64,000 bases of DNA from positions 310,001-374,000 of the forward strand of contig CAUEEP010000750.1 of NCBI GenBank assembly GCA_958450365.1, given 5' to 3'. The position numbers were made by a program, and so were the translations under genes. The DNA comes from Mesorhabditis belari. Its lineage: Eukaryota; Nematoda; Chromadorea; Rhabditida; Rhabditidae. Below are positions 11,708-22,154 of this stretch, in pieces. Below the pieces are notes generated by a model, which worked only from the letters and a program-made list of their open reading frames with translations, was not told the origin of the DNA and made no database searches. Numbering within the stretch: position 1 is the first letter of the stretch; each line of letters opens with the position of its first letter.

Positions 11708-12245
11708 ACCAAAACAAAAAGTACGCTAGTAGAGCTTTTTTTCTTGGACCTATCCTCAAAAAGAACCATCCTTTACCAATTACCAACACTGACACGCTTT
11801 TCAATGCTAGTAGTTTAATATTTTAGGCACATTTAGGTAAATATCTAGGTTTTGATTTTAAAAACCTCCTCACCATTGGACTCAAATGGGTTTACGGTTC
11901 ATAGAGAATACAAAAAAGTACAGAAATTAGCTTACAAAGATTACTGTAGTTTTTGCGATGTTTTAGAAAACGAGTTACTCAAGGATAGATTCAATTTCAA
12001 ACTCACGTGCAAGTGATCGATCCATAATTGTATGAAGCCGGCTCTCTCCCACAAACTCGACATTTTAAAGAGTCATTCGACTCTTGATTCCTGAAGCTTT
12101 TATGTTCTCTTGAAAATGACTCATTCTAAATCTAGCTCTTCAAAATTTCAATCCAAACTCGATACCCTTTTATCCCCGAAATTCCCTGTTCATTTTCTTC
12201 AAATTCGTCGATCATTTCCACAATTGCGTCTCGAGTGGATTCCAT
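6919..12245 (-). CDS. Nuclear hormone receptor, 12 exons
   Basis: A ligand-regulated transcription factor of the nematode nuclear receptor family, acting in the nucleus. Minus-strand exons: 12245-12166, 12090-12007, 10500-10400, 10239-10177, 10083-9950, 9852-~9743, 8968-8854, 8681-8535, 8055-7919, 7855-7731, 7126-7053, 7011-6919; phases agree throughout (the exon 6 donor at 9743 is weak). The DNA-binding domain has finger 1 CRVCGREPASYNYG...C-TSC-KVFFLR and finger 2 C-QNRKL-C...C-IPC-RYTKCIKVGM, with all eight Zn cysteines. The ligand-binding region shows family hallmarks: ARSLVLISDWIRSIPEF (helix 3), YYTYKYNYDGFLV, and DEEFVLLRNIILFSS. About 360 residues. I cannot assign an orthologue. The introns contain transposons and a 5S/SL1 unit but no exon is visibly broken. 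Confidence 0.8.
7175..7274 (-). ncRNA. SL1 spliced-leader RNA copy (probable orphon)
   Basis: Minus-strand bases 7274-7253 match the 22-nt nematode SL1 leader exactly as I know it (starts GGTTTAATTACCC, ends AAGTTTGAG). About 50 bases on is an Sm-site-like AAATTTTGGAAA, followed by a GC-rich segment that could form part of a stem-loop. The splice donor after the leader reads GA (GAGGATAG) instead of GT, so it probably cannot donate the leader. It lies divergently from 5S rRNA sequence at 7439-7540, as in the C. elegans 5S-SL1 repeat, and inside the receptor's tenth intron. Confidence 0.8.
7439..7540 (+). pseudogene. 5S rRNA pseudogene
   Basis: Strong match to metazoan 5S rRNA in the middle and 3' part: GGCATCCCGCCGATCT, GGTTAAGCAACATTG, AATACTTGGATCGGAAACGG. 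The 5' ~25 bases are diverged and the 3' end after AAACGGCT is not 5S-like; a TTTT run follows. It is a decayed copy of the Pol III internal-promoter region, paired with the SL1 copy on the other strand. Confidence 0.8.
8231..8331 (+). repeat. Telomere-like (TTAGGC)n array, interstitial
   Basis: About 16 hexamers of TTAGGC and its variant CTCAGGC in register, in the receptor intron between 8055 and 8535. TTAGGC is the nematode telomere repeat. The many T-to-C variants suggest an old array, or a coincidental AGGCTY satellite. Confidence 0.65.
9029..9710. mobile_element. Fold-back DNA element with tRNA-Met relic in its loop
   Basis: Inverted arms of ~200 bp (9031-9235 and 9512-9708) start with GTGTCCGGAAAAAAAAGTGG. 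The loop contains a 3'-truncated tRNA-Met-like sequence at 9431-9482. It lies between receptor exons 6 and 7. The terminal motif resembles Tc1/mariner-type ends; no transposase is present. Confidence 0.7.
9431..9482 (-). pseudogene. Truncated tRNA-Met-like sequence
   Basis: On the minus strand it reads GCTCCAATAGCGCATTCGGC then an anticodon loop CTCATAA (CAT). The T-arm and 3' acceptor are missing. It belongs to the same family as 14820-14892, 16816-16888 and 52571-52656. Confidence 0.65.
10254..10373 (+). repeat. AT-rich tandem repeat, ~20 bp unit
   Basis: About six copies of a TATAACTATTAATATAATTA-type unit, lying in the receptor intron between exons 3 and 4. Confidence 0.8.
10550..11432. 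mobile_element. Non-autonomous TA-flanked DNA transposon with nested MITE
   Basis: Terminal inverted repeats CAGTCGACTCTCAATATAGC (left) and CAGTCGACTCTCGATATAAC (right, complement) are flanked by TA on both sides, the Tc1/mariner/pogo hallmark. A complete 222 bp MITE (11161-11382) is nested inside. No transposase frame. The element lies in the receptor intron between exons 2 and 3. Confidence 0.75.
11161..11382. repeat. Full-length MITE (TACCGTATT...AATACGGTA)
   Basis: The best-preserved copy in the window, with perfect outer ends TACCGTATT/AATACGGTA and inner CTAATAGTAGTGCACC. It is inserted in another element, so it is younger than its host. Confidence 0.85.
11499..11706. other. A/T homopolymer mosaic, probable assembly artefact
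   Basis: About 200 bases of almost pure A and T runs (A tracts up to ~35). No internal sequence is recognisable. See the similar stretches at 13347-13680 and 15668-16570. It falls in a receptor intron. Confidence 0.6.
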
Positions 12246-12312
12246 TTTCGATTAAAAGCCTCATTTTCTCATCATTCTTTATTTGAAAGCAATCTAAATC
12301 AACCATTCGGGA

Positions 12313-12753
12313 AAGGCTACTTCGCGCCAAATTTTTTGCGTGACTGGGTCATTTGCGCAACTCGCCATAACTTCCTTCTAAGTGGGCCAATCTTTATGAT
12401 TCTGGTCTCATTTTGTAGATCTCAACAAGTGTAACAAAATGACACCAAAATCATAAAGATTCGCCTACTACACTTTACACTGCGTAAAGTGAATGAATGG
12501 GGCAGGCTAATTTCCGGAATTTATTTTACGCAACTCGCCATAACTTCCTTCTAAGTGGACCAATCTTTATGATTTTGGTGTCATTTTGTTACACTTGTTG
12601 AGATCTACAAAATGAAATCAAAATCATAAAGATTGGCCGGCTTAGGGGAAAGTTATGGCGAGTTGCGCAAAAGACCTAGTTGCGCAAATGACCCAGTCGC
12701 GCAAATGATCCTGTGTGCGCAAATAAAATGGCAGAAATTAGCCTACTCCCTAC
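12313..12753. repeat. Fold-back element with TTGCGCAACTCGCCATAACT arms
   Basis: Two inverted arms carry TTGCGCAACTCGCCATAACT, then CAATCTTTATGATT and a direct/inverted AAAATGACACCAAAATC motif. It lies upstream of the receptor start. Half-copies with GGCGAGTTGCGCCAAAAA occur at 32325-32380 and 35235-35290 in the ART-like array. Confidence 0.7.
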
Positions 12754-12839
12754 CATTCTTCAGCAAAATCAAAACACATAACTGGATTTTCATATAAAAA
12801 TATCCAGGGATGATAATGTGAAATCCAGAACTCACAACA

Positions 12840-13000
12840 AAAGTGTACTTTGTGCGTTGAAAAAACTGGTAAACGCACCCTCGCTGGCACACTCAATTCA
12901 CCAGTTTTCTCATAGCAAAAGTGCATTTATCAATTTGAAGCACAAAATAAGCAAAAGTTCTCACAGTTGGCGTGGAAACGAAATAAAATTTAAGCTTTCA
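12840..13000. repeat. MITE-like fragment (TTTGTGCGTTGAAA family)
   Basis: It matches the dispersed unit with ends like GTACTTTGTGCTCAAAA and an interior ...CTGGCACACTCAATTC. One arm is clear, the other partial. The short open frame here is non-coding. Confidence 0.45.
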
Positions 13001-13346
13001 AAATCGAATTTATAAATCAAACTGGTCAAAAAAAGCAAAAAAGCCAAAAAAGCAAAAAACAAAAAACAAAAAAGCAAAAAGATTTCCGGCTAAAGTCTTT
13101 TTTGAAAAGATTTCTGATTCATTTTCGAACACCAAACTCGAGTTTTTCTTCAAAAATCGCTCGTTTTCAAGGAATTTTCGTCGGAAAACTTTAAAACTTC
13201 AATTTTTGGGTCAATCCGCACCAAAAATCACAGAAAAATAAATCATTACTTTGGAAAAAGTTGTTTTTCCCCAAAAATCATCAAAATTATGGGATTTTCG
13301 ATGAATACGGAAGGAAGGGGGCCCTCATGGTGTATTGGTTAAGTTC

Positions 13347-13680
13347 TCCCCCCCAAAAAAAGGGGGGGGGGGGGGGCCCCCCCGGGTGGTTTTTCCCCCC
13401 CGGGCCCGGGGGAAAGGGGGGGGGTTTGGGGGGGGGGGGGGGGACTCTTCCGGGGGGGGGGTTTCCCCCCGCCCGGGGGGGGCCGAGGCGGGGGGGGGGG
13501 GAAAGAGGGGGAAAAAAAAAAATATCTTTTTTCCCTCCTTCCCCCCCCCCCCCCCCAAAAGGGTGGAAAGAAAAATAAATTTTTTTTTTTTTTTTTTTTT
13601 TTGGTTTTTTTTTGTTGTTTTTTTTAATTTTTTTTTTTTTTTTTTTATTTAATTTTTTTTTATAAATAAAAAAACAAACA
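13347..13680. other. G/C/A/T homopolymer mosaic, probable assembly artefact
   Basis: Long G runs, C runs and T runs alternate (for example 15 or more G, then C7, G13, then T20), with no normal-complexity sequence. Frames through it give poly-Gly/Pro/Phe nonsense on both strands. Confidence 0.65.
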
Positions 13681-13851
13681 AAATTTTCAATGAAATCGAA
13701 TAATAAAATGGATGACTTTAATTAAAAAGATTTTTGGTTTTTTTGAAGTTAAAGTTGAGTGAAAAAATGGTTCAAAAGTGTGCAAAACTCTTAAAAATTA
13801 GTTGATAATATTTGCAAAGTTTTTCGGGGATTTGAAACAATCAAAATTCTA

Positions 13852-14793
13852 TTAGATTGACAAGAAAGTTCGTAGAAAAAGTTTCACTGAAAGTTCTTAA
13901 TAACAAATGTTACAGTATGATTAAAAAAAATGCATTCAGCTGACTGAATATCTTTTAATTCTGAAGCTCCACCAATTCAAGAACATTTTCCATTATTAAT
14001 GGTTGGCCAGAACTTTCTCAAATTCGTTAGGAAGCTTTTGACATATTGTGGACATGACAGTTTGACTGGAATTTCTTAAAAACGAATCCACCAATTCAAA
14101 AACATTTTCTTCTATTATTTACAAGTCAACTCCAAGAAGTTACTCGTAAAAATGAGTACAGCTCTCCCTTAAAATTTTAGAGTTTTTAAAATCAGTATTA
14201 TTTTCCAGCTTAAATTCAGCTCATTTTTTGCATCAGAAAAATGATTCCTTTTTTTTATCTGTCTTCGCACTCAGGTGTTCCTAAAACGATTCCTTACGAT
14301 TCCTTTTTGCATCAGAACGATTCCTTATGAGATAAAGCTAGCATAAATAAGCAATACGCTTTCTAATCTCTATTTTTAGCCAACAAATTTTTGACAGAGA
14401 AGCTGTATTTCAAAAAACAATTTTTTCGTGTCACCCTCTTGGCACTGAGTGTTTACTAAAAGAATTTATTCTGAAAAGTTAAAGAATTAGACCCAATTTA
14501 CCTTGTTTACAAATTTTCCCTGTTTTAAGTACTTCATTTTAGGCTTTGAATGGGATTCACTACCTATCCATTAACCCATTAAAAACTTGTCCAAAGGCTG
14601 GTCACTCAAAAAGTGACCAAGTCACTTCAGCTGAGGAAATCTCTTATTTTTACCAGAAGCCCACTCTGATTTTTTCTCATCAAAATCTTTTGAAATATAG
14701 CCAAGTTTATCAAAAACTGGGAAGAATTCATGGCTTGATTCTTGAGAATTCACTTTGCAAACTTTTTCTACGAACTTTCTTGCCAACCTAATA
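13852..14793. mobile_element. Non-autonomous mariner-type element
   Basis: The right end (complement) reads TTAGGTTGGCAAGAAAGTTC and the left end TTAGATTGACAAGAAAGTTC, both followed by GTAGAAAAAGTTT. These are mariner-type terminal repeats. The ~940 bp interior has no transposase. Its right ~250 bp matches the element at 52672-53150 on the other strand. A tRNA-Met sequence lies just outside at 14820. Confidence 0.7.
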
Positions 14794-14819
14794 GTTAAAA
14801 TCGAAAAAAGAAAATCAAT

Positions 14820-14892
14820 TGCTCGCGGTCACACTCGAACTCACGGCCTTCAGATTATGAGACTAACGCGCTGCCGACTGCGCTACGGGAGC
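14820..14892 (-). tRNA. tRNA-Met (CAT), elongator-like, possibly repeat-borne
   Basis: A 73-nt minus-strand cloverleaf: acceptor GCTCCCG/CGCGAGC (one mismatch), D-arm GCGCAGTCGGCAGCGC, loop CTCATAA with anticodon CAT, T-loop GTTCGAG. It is the most intact of four related copies in the window. Sequence flanking it (AAAATCGAAAAAAGAAAATC) also flanks the copy at 16816, so it may spread as part of a repeat. Confidence 0.6.
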
Positions 14893-15610
14893 AACTTGCC
14901 CTCCGCCAAAAAGTTCATCTTATAAAGTAACAGATCCAAAAAATGATTGGCAGCTTGTAATTTGACAGTTTCAGATGCTCTCTTTTGAAAAAAGGCCGTT
15001 ATCGTTTTTTAAATGCAAATTCAAGCTTGCATGTAAATTTTGGGCACAGAAATAAGATCAAGAAATGTTATGAATATTTGATAAGCAAAAACAGCACCTA
15101 GAACCTTTGAAAGAATCAAACAAATGTAGAATCTTCAAAAGAAATTGATTTCCACATTTTATTAAACAAAAAAAATCCCAAAAAGTCTGATAAAGTCAAT
15201 TTGGTAAAAAGAGAACTCAGAAAATCTTTCTCAAATTATTTGCATTCGGAAAAAAACGCGAATCTCTCGAAATCTCTGCATATTTTTGGATTTCTTTTGC
15301 AAAAAGTCGATAGTTGAGAGGAATTTTCCCTTGACAACACTTCTTTTTGGTCAATTTCATCACTTCTCCAGTCCAATTATCGGCTAAACTGGAGAAAAAC
15401 TTGTAATTACTTGAGTAATAAAAGAGATTAACTTGTTTGTTTGTGCTTTCTATAATTCTGCCGCATTGAATTCTTCAAATTTCTTCCTAAACCCCATTGT
15501 TATTACGAGAAAATTGAGGAATTCAGTGAACCAGAAGAACCGTTTAGAATCGAGAAGGATCGAGCACAAAGCACACTATTAATGAAAGCAAATCCACCTT
15601 GAACTTCTTT

Positions 15611-15677
15611 TAACTTGCGTACTTTGTGTTTGAAGTAAAAACAAACCCTTTCTGGCACACCTAAATTTTTAATAAAA

Positions 15678-15727
<50 letters not shown>

Positions 15728-16470
15728 TTTTTTTTTTTTTTTTTTTAAATTATAAAAGGGGTATTTAAAAAAAAAAAAAAAATGGTTGGATTTTAAAAAA
15801 AAAATTTTTTTAAAAAAAAGGGAAAGGGGGGGGGGGGGGGGGGGGGGGGGGAAAAAAAAAAGGAAGAAAAAGGGAAAAGAAATAAGAAAAAAAGATATAT
15901 TTTTTAGAATATTTAAAAAAAAAATTATATTTTTATTTTTTTTTTTTTTTTTTTTTTTGAAAAAAAAAAAAGAAAAAAAAAGGAAAAATATAGTTTTTTT
16001 TTTTGTTTTTGGGGGGGGGGTGTTTTTTTTTTGGGGGGGTTTTTTTTTTTTTTAGGGAAATATTTAAATTTTTTTTAATTTTTGTTTTTTTTTTTTTGTT
16101 GGGTTTTTGTTTTTTTTTTTTGATATTTTATAAATAATAAAAATAAAAAAAGGTATTAAAAGGGTTTTGGGTTTTATTGGTTTATTTTTTTTATTGGTTT
16201 GGTGGGTTGGGGTGGGGGGGGTGGTTGTGGTTTGTTTTTGTTTTTTTTTTGTTTGGTTTTTGGTTTGGGGGTTTTGGGGGTTTGGTTTTGGTTTTTTTTT
16301 TTTTTTTTTTTTTTTTTTTGTTTTTTGGTTTTTTTTTTTGGGATTTTTTTGGGAGGATTTTTTTTTGGATTTTTTTTAGAGGGGGGTTTGGGAAGGGTTT
16401 GTGGGGGGGGGGATTTGGGGGTGGGGGGATGGTGGGGGGGAGGATGAAAAGGGGGGGGGGGGGGGGATGG

Positions 16471-16566
<96 letters not shown>

Positions 16567-16663
16567 TTTATATTTTTTTTTTTCACTGTATATCTGCTTT
16601 GTTTTCTTCATTTGAGTGCAGAAAGGGTGTGTTTTCACCTTTTTTGAGCACAAAGCACACCAA
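15611..16663. repeat. MITE arms flanking a homopolymer mosaic
   Basis: The left arm (about 15611-15665) carries GCGTACTTTGTGTTTGAAG and CTTTCTGGCACACC. The right arm (about 16575-16663) carries the complement-type GTGCAGAAAGGGTGTGTTTT and GAGCACAAAGCACACC. Between them (15668-16570) lie ~900 bases of T, G and A runs. The mosaic sits where the hairpin centre of the element should be, which favours a sequencing or consensus failure over real DNA. Confidence 0.55.
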
Positions 16664-16815
16664 AGGTTCCTTGTTTTACGTAAAAATGAAAATGTAATGA
16701 TTTTTCAAAAAAAACAGGTGAAAAGTTGATATTGAACTGTTGACAAAGTTGATTTGTGATTGCAGAGATATATAAAACTTTTTGTTCTCCTAAAATCGAA
16801 AAAAAGAAAATCAAC

Positions 16816-16888
16816 CGCTGCGGGTGAGACTCGAACTCACCGCTTTTAGATTCTGAGACACCGGCGCTGCCGACTGCGCTACGAGAGC
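16816..16888 (-). pseudogene. tRNA-Met-derived sequence with altered anticodon
   Basis: Same backbone as 14820-14892, but the anticodon loop reads CTCAGAA (CAG), the anticodon stem is broken and the acceptor has two mismatches. It is preceded (in genome order) by the same AAAATCGAAAAAAAGAAAATC flank. Best read as a decayed repeat copy, not a true tRNA-Leu. Confidence 0.55.
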
Positions 16889-17205
16889 TGACCGTCTCTC
16901 CTCAAAAAGAACCCATAATGAAGTGAGAGATCGACAAAATGATTGACAGCTTTTTATTTGACTGTTCAAGAAAGCCAAAATTCTTTTATCTCTTAGAAAA
17001 TTCGCATATGAAACTTAAACTATTCAGTCAATCAAACAAAAATATCAAAAATGATATGAATTCAACAATTTTCAAGGCAGAACACCAAAAAATACATGAA
17101 AAACTCAAAAATTCACATACAAATTCACATACAATTTCTGATATAAATTAGCATTATAGAATATGAGGTAGGAAGCCGTGATTTTGCGTCAAAATGCCTA
17201 AATTT

Positions 17206-17976
17206 TCACGTAGAATCATTTAGATTATCGTAATCATTGAAGAATTGAGTGAAATTGGTGAAACGCTTCGGTCGACTCGGGAAATTATCCAAACGAGAGA
17301 AATAGCGGGAATCCTGGAATGGGAAATTTCGAACGGAAATTCAATATGCAAATTTAGATTCCTATTGCTCATAGATTTGTGTATTTTCTCGATTTTTCAA
17401 CTTTCAGAATTCTTTTTCCTACCCTAGCTAGAGTAAACTGTTTTCGACAGTTAAATTTAGACTTAGAAAGTTAAATTTCCTGAATTTTCATTCGCTTTTT
17501 AATTTCATTAACATTTTCAGCATGTTTTAATACTTTAAATCATTCAAATCATCTTCAAAAGTTCAAAATTTGTTATCAGGGAATTGAAAAAAGTGAAAGA
17601 ATGAAAAATTTCATCTAAAAGAGCTCTTCTATTGCAATCTTTACGTTAATTTTCAAATTTCTGATAACATTTTCAAGAAATTATCATCTCAAGTTCAATT
17701 TTCGAAACTAGAAACTAGAAGAAACTTTTTTTGATCTACAATATGTAAATTCATTCTAAATTCTAAACTAAATTGTAAAACAATCTCCACTTCACCGAGA
17801 TTCTCTTAGCATTGATCCAGATTATTTTGAGAGCTCATTTGGGCCACTTTTTATGAACGATTCTCTGAATTCGAATCTGTTTAAACCTCCATTTTTCTCA
17901 CCTTTTTAATCCCAGCCGTCATCGCCATCATTACATTAAAATCAAGCACGAAAGGAATAAAGAAACCATGAGGAAA
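17206..17976 (-). CDS. Hypothetical protein, two 3' exons
   Basis: Minus-strand exon 17976-17902 (acceptor TTTCCAG, 25 codons FPHGFFIPFVLDFN..., donor GTGAGA) joins in phase 0 to exon 17313-17206 (acceptor CATTCCAG, 35 codons DSRYFSRLDNFPSRP... ending at TGA). The first is hydrophobic, the second rich in Phe, Asn and Arg. Upstream exons are not resolved. A start-like exon with a hydrophobic leader (MPNKSRKSTSFLSFVTIGFL) lies at 20492-20430 beyond an inserted mariner, but its phase does not match directly. No family recognised. Confidence 0.4.
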
Positions 17977-18100
17977 CTGGAAAAAAGAATAGATTTAAAG
18001 AAATTGCAACTGAATAACTGAATATCTTTAAGCTTTGTCAATAGAGCCTAAAATCCTAATAGAATCTAAAGCTAATAGAGCTTAATACTTAGCCTAAAAA

Positions 18101-19562
18101 TTAGCTTGACGGGAAAATAATGCGAATTTGTAACTTGTGCTCTTGGGAAAGTAATGGTAGACAAAAAGAGAAAACCGCGGTATTAACAGAGAAGCTGAGT
18201 GTTTTTGCTTACACAATCATAATATTATTCGAAAACATTGTTATTTGTTATCAAAAAATGACGGAACAAAAATTCCTTATTCGAGCTGCTTTACTCTATT
18301 CTCTACTCTGCTTTACTTTACTCTTTAAGCTTAGACAATCTACCTGAGGATCGCATAATTCTATTTCAAAGGCCTATGACAAAGGTAGTATTAGCGAAAG
18401 CCAATGTTATCGATGGTTTGAGCGATTTCAAAGTGGAAACGAGAGCCTAGAAGATGAGCATCACGAAGGATGTCCACGAAGGTTAAATGAGTCTCAACTT
18501 TTGCAAATGATCGAAGAAGATCCCACTTGCAGCACGAAGGAGTTTTCGGAAATGTTCAATGTTCATCATAGCACCATTGAAGAGCATTTATATTTGAGTG
18601 GAAAGCGAAACAGATGCGGAAAATGGGCCACACATGAACTGACCCTCAATCACAAAATTACCCGTATGAACACTTGTTCACTTTTAATTCAAAAATCAAA
18701 AGCGCATGATTTTTGGAAATGAATTGTTACTTCTGATGAAACGTGGAAATTATATGATAACGTTAAGCGCAAGCACCAATGGCTATCACCAAAGCAAGCC
18801 ACGGTTGTCACCTCAAAACCTGGTCTGCATGGAAAGAAGTTGATGTTGTGCGTATGGTGGAACTATCATAAATTGGTTTATTTTGAACGGCTCAAGCCGG
18901 GTGAAACTGTCACAGCTGAACTTTACAGTGAGCAATTAAAGGTGTGAGTCAAGCTTTATCGAAATCTCGACATGACAGTTCAAAAATTCGGTTTTTGCAT
19001 GGTTTCTGCATTTTTTTCAAAAATTCGGTTTTTGCTTGGTTAATGCAAAACCGCACATGGCAAAGATGACCCTCCAACAAATCGAAGAGATCCAACCCAA
19101 TAGTTATTCGTTCAAGTTTCGTGACCCATTTTAAAATATGCTCTTGCTGCCGTAATCTTTGGTAGTTTAGCATCATTTCTACCATAGCCTTACTTAACGT
19201 AGCCTTTGGAGTCTCTTTCTACCGTAATCGCAGTATTTCTAATGGCATAATTTCTACCATAAGAAACTTCTACATCACGCTCCATACAGTCCTGCCTTGA
19301 CCCCATCAGACTACCACTTATTCAGGTCTCTAAAGCAGTTCATCTCCGATCAGCTGTTCAAGGATTTTCGGGAAGTCGAAAATGCGGTCACCAACTATTT
19401 TTCGTTAAAAAGTCCCCAGTTCTTTGTAGATGGAATTATTGAATTGAGCAAAAGATGACATAATGTCCTAAATAATAATGGAGAATACCTTTTATATTAA
19501 TCATTGTTTTTTGAGATAAAAATTCAGGTCAAAAAATTTGCATTATTTTCCCGCCAACCTAA
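18101..19562 (+). mobile_element. Decayed mariner transposon
   Basis: Terminal repeats TTAGCTTGACGGGAAAATAA (left) and the complement of CCCGCCAACCTAA (right) bound ~1.46 kb. The body translates in pieces to a mariner transposase: CYRWFERFQSGNESLEDE, then IEEDPTCSTKEFSEMFNVHH, GKWATHEL, VTSDETW (first catalytic Asp), LYDNVKRKHQWLSP, GKKLMLCVWWN, KPHMAKMTLQQIEE (second Asp lost), SDYHLFRSLKQF (third Asp retained). Confidence 0.85.
18342..19490 (+). pseudogene. Mariner transposase pseudogene
   Basis: The family normally encodes ~345 residues in one frame. Here the frame changes before GSISESQCYRWFERF and again after LEDE, a TGA stop follows AHDFWK at 18721, and foreign sequence at about 18945-19040 and 19100-19270 interrupts the catalytic region. 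The N-terminal helix-turn-helix block, the WVPHEL-equivalent (WATHEL) and the C-terminal SDYHLF block are still readable. It is non-functional. It separates the leader-like exon at 20.4 kb from the exons at 17-18 kb. Confidence 0.85.
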
Positions 19563-20152
19563 TACTTTACCGTTATACTGTAATGAGTTGAAGCTTTACT
19601 GTTAGTTTTACTGGAAAACTTTAGCCTTATCTTTTGAAGTGTCTAACTAACAAGTGAACAAGTCTAATATGGATAATAAACAATTCTAATGGGGGGGAGA
19701 GCGGCGCCGAAAACAAAGAACAACTTATAGCAGACTTGTCAAATGATAGCGTTTGATACCGTAGAAGGGTAACAATCTCTACAAAATAATATAAAAGAGA
19801 ACCAAACGCGCCCCGCTCAAGAAAGCCACACAAAAACTACAAACGGACTAGAACCATTGGTGGGACCCGCAAATTTGGCAACAGTAACAAGTGCCTATCT
19901 TTTATATAAACACCAAAGAAGGTTATGTGGAGAAACGCCAGCAATGAGTCGGACTTTTCATTTTGATTAGCTGTGTTTGGGAACCATAAAACCCAAAAAG
20001 AAAAGCTTTTGGCATCTCTCAAAGCCATTTTGTAAAGAATAGTGGACCATTTGTGAACAAAGTGTTTTAGAAGGTTTTATGGTGCAGTTTCTTTAATTTC
20101 GGCGCCGACTCATTCTCCCCAACCCAATAGCATGCATTAAAGTTAGCAAATT

Positions 20153-20302
20153 GGGGTACTTTGTGCTCAAAAACTGAAAACACATTCTTTCTGGTGCTGA
20201 ATGCTTCGATTTTCTCACAACAACGACTTGATTTCGCGAGAAAAAAATGAGAAATTGCCTCCACCAGAAAGAAGGTGTTTACAAATATGAGCAAAAAGTA
20301 CC
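20153..20302. repeat. Complete short MITE (GGTACTTTGTGCTCAAAAAC)
   Basis: An inverted repeat ~150 bp long: left GGTACTTTGTGCTCAAAAAC and CTTTCTGGTG; right complement CACCAGAAAG...AGCAAAAAGTACC. It is the clearest copy of the family also at 2022, 12840, 15611 and 48966. The rest of 19563-21360 holds no supportable gene apart from the leader-like exon noted at 20430-20492. Confidence 0.75.
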
Positions 20303-21361
20303 ATAGAAACCATAGATTTCTTATCAAAAGCCAGCTAATGACCTTGTTAAGCCAGCTAATTAACTTCTTAAGCTAAAGGTACTCAAACTTTAGCTTCTTA
20401 AGCTTCTTTAGCTATCAGTACTCAAACTCACACAAAAACCCGATCGTCACAAAAGACAGAAAAGATGTGGACTTTCTCGATTTGTTGGGCATATCGGAAT
20501 AACGGAAAATATCAAAAAATAGAATAAGATACGATTAGAATAAGCCGAGAATCGACACTGTACAAAAAATGAAGGTGGACAAAGCAAGAATGGATCGAAT
20601 CTCTATGAGAAGGCGGAGTACAAACGGCAAAAACCCATTCGGAGATCCCAATCTGCCCCTCTTTACCCCCTTTTTTTACCCCTTTGTCCTCTTGCTTTCA
20701 CTTTTGAAGTCTTGCAATTATTTTTTTCTTTCATATGACTTTTTTTTGTTTGATTGTCCTCATTTGAAGTTTTTCCAACAGTTTTTTCAAGCTGACGACT
20801 GTTGCTGACCGATTTCACCATGACCATTCGATGAACGAAACGGTGAACAACAAAAAAAAGTACAAATCCTATGTCTGGCTTGATACAGGTCAATAGAATA
20901 TAGCAATTTAGATGATAAATCATCCAAAACAACTCTACTAAGCAATTTGCATTTAAAATTTAAGCTTTATCTATTTAATTGAGTCAAAATTGATACTATA
21001 ATTTTGTTTTTTCTTTCGTAAGAAATTATTTCGTAGTTTTCCCTAGCTGTGAGCCTCTGTTTGTATTTTTCACTGTATTTGTGCAGAAATAGAACAAACG
21101 CATGACATTTGGTGCACGGCTTAATTTTAAAAACCCTTAAAATTACCATTTATGGCTTACAATCAAAAAATTATCATTTATTTGCTCCATTCGAGTAATC
21201 CGTTTTCTAAAAGACACAGATTTTAGAAAACACCGTAACTCAAACGCCAGTTTTTATTCAATCAACCAAATTTTGGTGTCTTTGACTGAACTGATTCCTC
21301 ATCGAATGAAACCAAAATTGAATCAATCAAATAAAACTGGCAGTTCGATTAAGGCATTTTT

Positions 21362-21556
21362 CTAAAATTGGTGTCTTTTAGAAAAACCTAAATCGAAAGA
21401 CTTTACAAGCTCTTCAACTCTATTTTGTTGCAAAATGCGGTATACCGTCATTCGATGCATTTTCAGCAGTTTGGCAATATCCGAAGTTGATCGTCCTTGT
21501 GCTCCGAGCTGAAGAATAACGGCACGGTTGGGAGAAGCCTTCACCATTATGTTCAA
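21362..21556 (-). pseudogene. Tc1/mariner-class transposase N-terminus
   Basis: A minus-strand frame reads MVKASPNRAVILQL then GRSTSDIAKLLKMHRMTVYR, a helix-turn-helix typical of transposase N-termini. The frame ends soon after. About 130 bp upstream, at 21680-21700, is GCGGCATAAGTATGAGTACA followed (outward) by TACAGGGTGC, matching the ends of the element at 39078-39630 (GGGTGCGTCATAATTATTGC). It is an end-fragment of that family. Confidence 0.7.
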
Positions 21557-22154
21557 ACTTAAAAATTTGCTTAAAAACTGCTACATAATATAAAAACGCA
21601 TTCAAATTAAGAAAAATAATCCTTTGGCAAGAAATAAAAATCAATCAGTTTCTTAAATCAATGTTACAACCTTGTACTCATACTTATGCCGCACCCTGTA
21701 TTCGAAACACTCATAAGCGTTTCCCAATAATTTCTTTTCTTCATAATGTGCTTCCTGGTTGAATCTATGTCTTATTTATACCATTTCAGATCAAAATTCA
21801 CTCCTTGTCATCACTCAGAAGTTCTCCTCACAGTTTTCCCTAGCTGTGAGACTCTGTTTGAAGTTTGAGTTTCACCGATGCTCCGACCAACGGAACAACG
21901 AACCAGCACAAATGTCTAATTTTCATTATCTATCTCTTTAGCCACCTAAACCACCTCCAATACTCCCAAAGCAAATCTTGGCTTATTTTTAATCCAGTTC
22001 CTTACAATCAGGATTACTTAATATTACTAATATTTCGATGTGTTTAAATGCTGCTTTTTTTTATTGTGTTGCAAGCTAAACAGAGATTTTTACACAAAAT
22101 CAAATCACAAAATTAGAACTTTTACATATTAAAAAAAATCTCAGAGAAAAGCAA

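Noticed and set aside
13261..13652. Open frames encoding long poly-Gly/Pro/Phe proteins on both strands
   Set aside because: They lie in a homopolymer mosaic that looks like consensus failure; frames on both strands are equally open.
15786..16653. Long Lys/Pro- or Phe/Gly-rich open frames up to 159 codons
   Set aside because: Same artefactual mosaic of T, G and A runs; composition alone keeps them open.
16816..16888. tRNA-Leu (CAG) gene
   Set aside because: The backbone is that of the tRNA-Met copies; the anticodon stem is broken and there is no long variable arm expected of tRNA-Leu.
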